Of a DNA stretch of 64,000 nt, positions 61,253 through 64,000 are shown piece after piece. The notes under the pieces are model-generated. The model was given only the letters and a program-made list of their open reading frames with translations. It was not told where the DNA came from and ran no database searches. Source of the stretch: Alkalihalobacillus sp. AL-G (lineage in GTDB: Bacteria; Bacillota; Bacilli; Bacillales; Fictibacillaceae); assembly GCF_030643805.1 (NCBI RefSeq), contig NZ_CP094656.1:3782001-3846000 (forward strand), in the 5' to 3' direction. The translations under genes and the position numbers were made by a program. Every line of letters starts with the position of its first letter. Position 1 is the first letter of the stretch.

Positions 61253-63628
61253 TTGAAAAAGAGGAAATTAGTATCAACAGCAATGGCAGTTGCAATGGGA
61301 TTAAGCACCCTTGCAATGGGTGCTTTTTCGCCTGCTGCAAATGCGGATGCTGAAGCTGCGCTTAGCAGCGTCAAAAGTTCTTACGGTGCTCCAATCGATC
61401 TTGGAATCGCCAACGATGAAAGACTCATCGAAATGTTGAAAGAAAACGGCACGATTGCAGAAGACGCAACACCTGCTGAAGCCGAAAAAGCTTTGAAGAA
61501 GTATCTGAAGGAAAGATCAGCTAATGGTGGAAAAGACAAAGGTGAACTTGCTGACGAAAGGCAAAAAACAATTAATGCGTTAAAAGAGAAAGCTTCAGAG
61601 AACGGCCTTACAAGCGGAAAAGGAAACAAGCTTGGACAAGCTGATGAAGTTACTCCAGTTGAAGAAGAAGATTGGAACGGCAGTCAACGCGTTGATAACG
61701 TTCTAGTTTTATTGATTGAGTATCCTGATTTTGTGGCAGATAATATCCAGTCGGGAGAAACGGATATGTATTATGAAGAATATCCAACATCTCATTATCA
61801 GGATATGATCTTCGGTGGTGAAGATGGCTATTACACAGGACCGGACGGGGAGAAACTAATCTCGGTACGTGAATATTATGAACAACAATCTGGGGGTAGT
61901 TATTCCATCCAAGGTACAGTAGCCGGTTGGTATACAGCAAAGAAGCCTGCTGCGTTTTACGGTAATAATGCTGATGGCGATGCACGCGCACTTGTAAAGG
62001 AAGCATTGTTAGCAGCTGCAAATGACCCAACTGTAGACTTAAGTCAGTTTGACCAGGAAGATCGTTATGATTTGAATGGTAATGGGGACTATCGTGAACC
62101 AGACGGATTGATCGACCATTTGATGGTTGTTCATTCGAGTGTAGGCGAAGAAGCTGGTGGTGGACAGTTAGGTGAAGATGCAGTTTGGTCACACCGTTGG
62201 TCACTAGCAGGACCTACAACGCTCCCTGGAACTGAAGCAGAAGTACCGTACTGGGGTGGAACTTTAGCTGCTTATGACTACACAATTGAACCTGCAGACG
62301 GAGCAGCTGGGGTATTTGCCCACGAATACGGACACGATCTCGGTCTCCCGGATGAATATGATACAGTTTACTCTGGAGCGGGCGAACCAGTTTCATACTG
62401 GTCAATCATGTCAAGCGGTAGTTGGGCAGGAACAATCCCAGGTACAGAGCCGACTGGATTCAGTCCATATGCAAGAGAATTTTTACACAACTCCATGCCA
62501 GATAGTAACTGGTTAACTGGAACAACTATTAATGCAAATGACGTTACCAGTGAAGGAACAACTGTACTGCTTGACCAAGCAAACAGTAAAGGAACAAACA
62601 ATGATGCAGTTCGAGTTGACTTGCCTGAAAAAGCGACCGTTATAAATACTCCTGCTGCTGGTTCCTATGAATATCATAGCGGCAAGGGGGATGAGATCGA
62701 CCATAAGATGGTGACATCAGTCGATTTAACAAATGCGACAAATGCGACTCTTGATTATGATGCGTGGTATAATATCGAATCGAATTGGGACTTTGCAATG
62801 GTTCAGGTATCCACTGATGATGGAGCAACCTGGGAATCGCTAACTACGCCGAATACAAGCTCCGATATCGTTTCCGATGGATATCCAGCAATCAAAGAAA
62901 ACTTACCTGGCTATACCGGTTCAAGTAACGGATGGATTCATGAAAGCATCGACCTCAGCAATTATGCTGGTCAAGCAATCCTTGTACAATTCCGTTACAT
63001 GACTGACTGGGGGACGAACCTTAACGGACTTTATGTCGATAACATTAACGTAACCGTAGACGGCGCTCAAGTACTTAATGACGGTGCCGAGACTAATGAA
63101 AGTCCATTCAATTTTGGCGGGTTTGTAAAGGATGATGGTCAGTTCACATCGAACCACTATTATCTGCTTGAATGGAGATCCCATAACGGGGTAGACCAAG
63201 GACTCGCACACATCAGCCGAGGAGATAGTATCATGTCCCACAACCAAGGCCTTGTCGTCTGGTATGTCGATGAGTCTTACGATAACAACTGGACTGGTGT
63301 CCACCCTGGTGATGGATTCTTAGGAATAGTCGATGCGGATCAACACGCAAATTACTGGAGTGATAAAGCTGTCGGATCTACTCGTTACCAAGTACATGAC
63401 GCAGCATTCAGCTTGAACAAATCAGAAAAAATGTTTTTAGACTATCCTGGTCAATTCACTATGAAAGACAACTTCACAAAACGAAATCCGTTATTCGATG
63501 ACAGTGCTGACTGGAGCAATCCAGGCCTTGTCGACGCTGGACGTAATGTTCCAGAATACGGCTTGAAGTTCCGTGTTGTCGGTCAAAGTGATGACATGAC
63601 TGTAGGTAAAGTATTGATTTTCAAATAA
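61253..63628 (+). CDS. inhA: M6 family secreted metalloprotease (immune inhibitor A type)
   Basis: A 791-residue secreted zinc protease. A signal peptide (LVSTAMAVAMGLSTLAMGAF, processed near ANA) is followed by a propeptide (about 30-130) and the M6 catalytic domain with H357-EYGH and GLPDEYD. A MAM/jelly-roll-like region (about 450-600, TNATNATLDYDAWYNIESNW) and a C-terminal domain with GLVVWYVDESYDNNW follow. InhA proteases of B. cereus group cleave host antimicrobial proteins; here a nutritional role is equally possible. The start is a TTG, with GGGAGGGAT four bases before it. Confidence 0.92.
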   Translation: MKKRKLVSTAMAVAMGLSTLAMGAFSPAANADAEAALSSVKSSYGAPIDLGIANDERLIEMLKENGTIAEDATPAEAEKALKKYLKERSANGGKDKGELADERQKTINALKEKASENGLTSGKGNKLGQADEVTPVEEEDWNGSQRVDNVLVLLIEYPDFVADNIQSGETDMYYEEYPTSHYQDMIFGGEDGYYTGPDGEKLISVREYYEQQSGGSYSIQGTVAGWYTAKKPAAFYGNNADGDARALVKEALLAAANDPTVDLSQFDQEDRYDLNGNGDYREPDGLIDHLMVVHSSVGEEAGGGQLGEDAVWSHRWSLAGPTTLPGTEAEVPYWGGTLAAYDYTIEPADGAAGVFAHEYGHDLGLPDEYDTVYSGAGEPVSYWSIMSSGSWAGTIPGTEPTGFSPYAREFLHNSMPDSNWLTGTTINANDVTSEGTTVLLDQANSKGTNNDAVRVDLPEKATVINTPAAGSYEYHSGKGDEIDHKMVTSVDLTNATNATLDYDAWYNIESNWDFAMVQVSTDDGATWESLTTPNTSSDIVSDGYPAIKENLPGYTGSSNGWIHESIDLSNYAGQAILVQFRYMTDWGTNLNGLYVDNINVTVDGAQVLNDGAETNESPFNFGGFVKDDGQFTSNHYYLLEWRSHNGVDQGLAHISRGDSIMSHNQGLVVWYVDESYDNNWTGVHPGDGFLGIVDADQHANYWSDKAVGSTRYQVHDAAFSLNKSEKMFLDYPGQFTMKDNFTKRNPLFDDSADWSNPGLVDAGRNVPEYGLKFRVVGQSDDMTVGKVLIFK

Positions 63629-63659
63629 AAAATCTGTCTTAAGTGAATTAAATTGAATG

Positions 63660-63710
63660 ATAACCCGAATTGTGGTCACTACAAAGTCCACATTCGGGTT
63701 ATTTTTTTTC
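63660..63710 (+). terminator. Terminator of the inhA-type gene
   Basis: ATAACCCGAAT-TGTGG pairs with CCACA-TTCGGGTTAT and is followed by TTTTTTTTC. Confidence 0.85.
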
Positions 63711-63757
63711 GACAAATGTCGGGTAGTGACCACAGGCACCTGTCGAACAAAAGAAAG

Positions 63758-63782
63758 AAGCTCTGGAGTTTCCCCAGAGCTT
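63758..63782 (-). terminator. Terminator of the right-edge gene
   Basis: AAGCTCTGG pairs with CCAGAGCTT; the minus strand continues CTTTCTTTTG. Confidence 0.7.
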
Positions 63783-63805
63783 GTCTAATGTTCGTTTTGG
63801 ATTTG

Positions 63806-64000
63806 TTAGGCGCTTTCCGATACTCGGGAAGCGTCTGTTTGATCCTCGTCCTCAATTGAATTTTCCTGTGGTTGAGCGTCGTCAGTTTCATCAGCCGAGT
63901 CAGTTGAAGATCCCGTATCGGCACCTTCACCTTCAGGTTGGGTTCCATCATTCGTGTTTGCATCATCAGCTTCTGCTGGGTCAGATGTAACATCTTGATC
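63806..64000 (-). CDS. C-terminal part of an acidic low-complexity protein (runs off the window)
   Basis: The last 64 residues of a minus-strand gene: repeated D, E, T, S, Q and A residues such as SDPAEADDANTNDGTQPEGE and SADETDDAQPQENS, ending ASRVSESA and a stop. Composition suggests a disordered extracytoplasmic or linker tail. The family cannot be told from this part. Another frame on the same strand is also open but has an improbable composition. A terminator lies 24 bases after the stop. Confidence 0.6.
   Translation of the reverse strand, partial: DQDVTSDPAEADDANTNDGTQPEGEGADTGSSTDSADETDDAQPQENSIEDEDQTDASRVSESA

Overview
The window reads as chromosome of a motile, endospore-forming, low-GC Gram-positive of the Bacillaceae. 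Evidence includes spoIIID next to mbl, the flagellar rod genes flhO and flhP, a Rap-Phr pair, a Spo0E-type phosphatase, AbrB, flotillin FloT, YhcR-type nuclease, PanF/YhdT, OpuA and an InhA-type protease, with AGGAGG-like ribosome sites throughout. I saw no rRNA, tRNA, prophage or CRISPR array. I cannot name the species.

Layout. 0.3-7.3 kb (minus): a complete pseudaminic acid operon pseB-C-F-G-H-I ending in a DUF2920 gene, with a sigma-D-like promoter, so probably flagellin glycosylation. 7.6-11.4 kb: small membrane proteins, RDD and YkvA proteins, an EamA transporter and one decayed gene. 11.6-14.9 kb: glycine betaine uptake operon in the order opuAC-AB-AA. 15.7-17.1 kb: a rap-phr pair whose Phr precursor carries four exact-length 15-residue units. 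17.2-22.9 kb: a deacetylase relic, YIP1 and TPR proteins, panF/yhdT and an LCP ligase.

23.0-29.9 kb is the most unusual part, an apparently undescribed RiPP cluster. A LuxR-type regulator with a degenerate receiver faces an operon encoding a 40-residue precursor ending Ile-Ala-Cys, a radical SAM/SPASM maturase, an unrecognised helical protein, an EpiD/LanD-like flavoprotein cysteine decarboxylase, an M16 peptidase, a winged-helix protein and an MFS exporter. No lanthionine dehydratase or cyclase is present. The single C-terminal Cys matches the EpiD substrate rule, so I predict decarboxylation of that Cys combined with a radical SAM crosslink. A decayed IS3 orfA lies at the cluster's end.

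30-44 kb: floT, a YhcR-like multidomain nuclease/nucleotidase, a Spo0E-like protein, a ZorA/ZorB-like proton-channel pair without the usual Zorya effectors, abrB, a PBP3-like transpeptidase, a GNAT enzyme, and an acidic DUF5667 secreted protein under a c-di-GMP-I riboswitch. 44-51 kb: kynB, fabZ, a RAYT-type Y1 transposase beside an 11-copy 20-bp tandem array, and the conserved flagellar/cell-shape block epuA-flhP-flhO-mbl-spoIIID. 51.6-55 kb: hom-thrC-thrB. 55.5-64 kb: an ATP-grasp/alpha-E/transglutaminase operon, an AAA kinase-like protein, YvbH, a DUF1028 protein, an InhA-type M6 protease, and the acidic tail of a gene running off the right edge.

Intergenic DNA carries several repeat families: five copies of an approximately 45-70 bp interspersed element, several 20-bp-period arrays, a 52-bp triplication, and two copies of a long-loop terminator.
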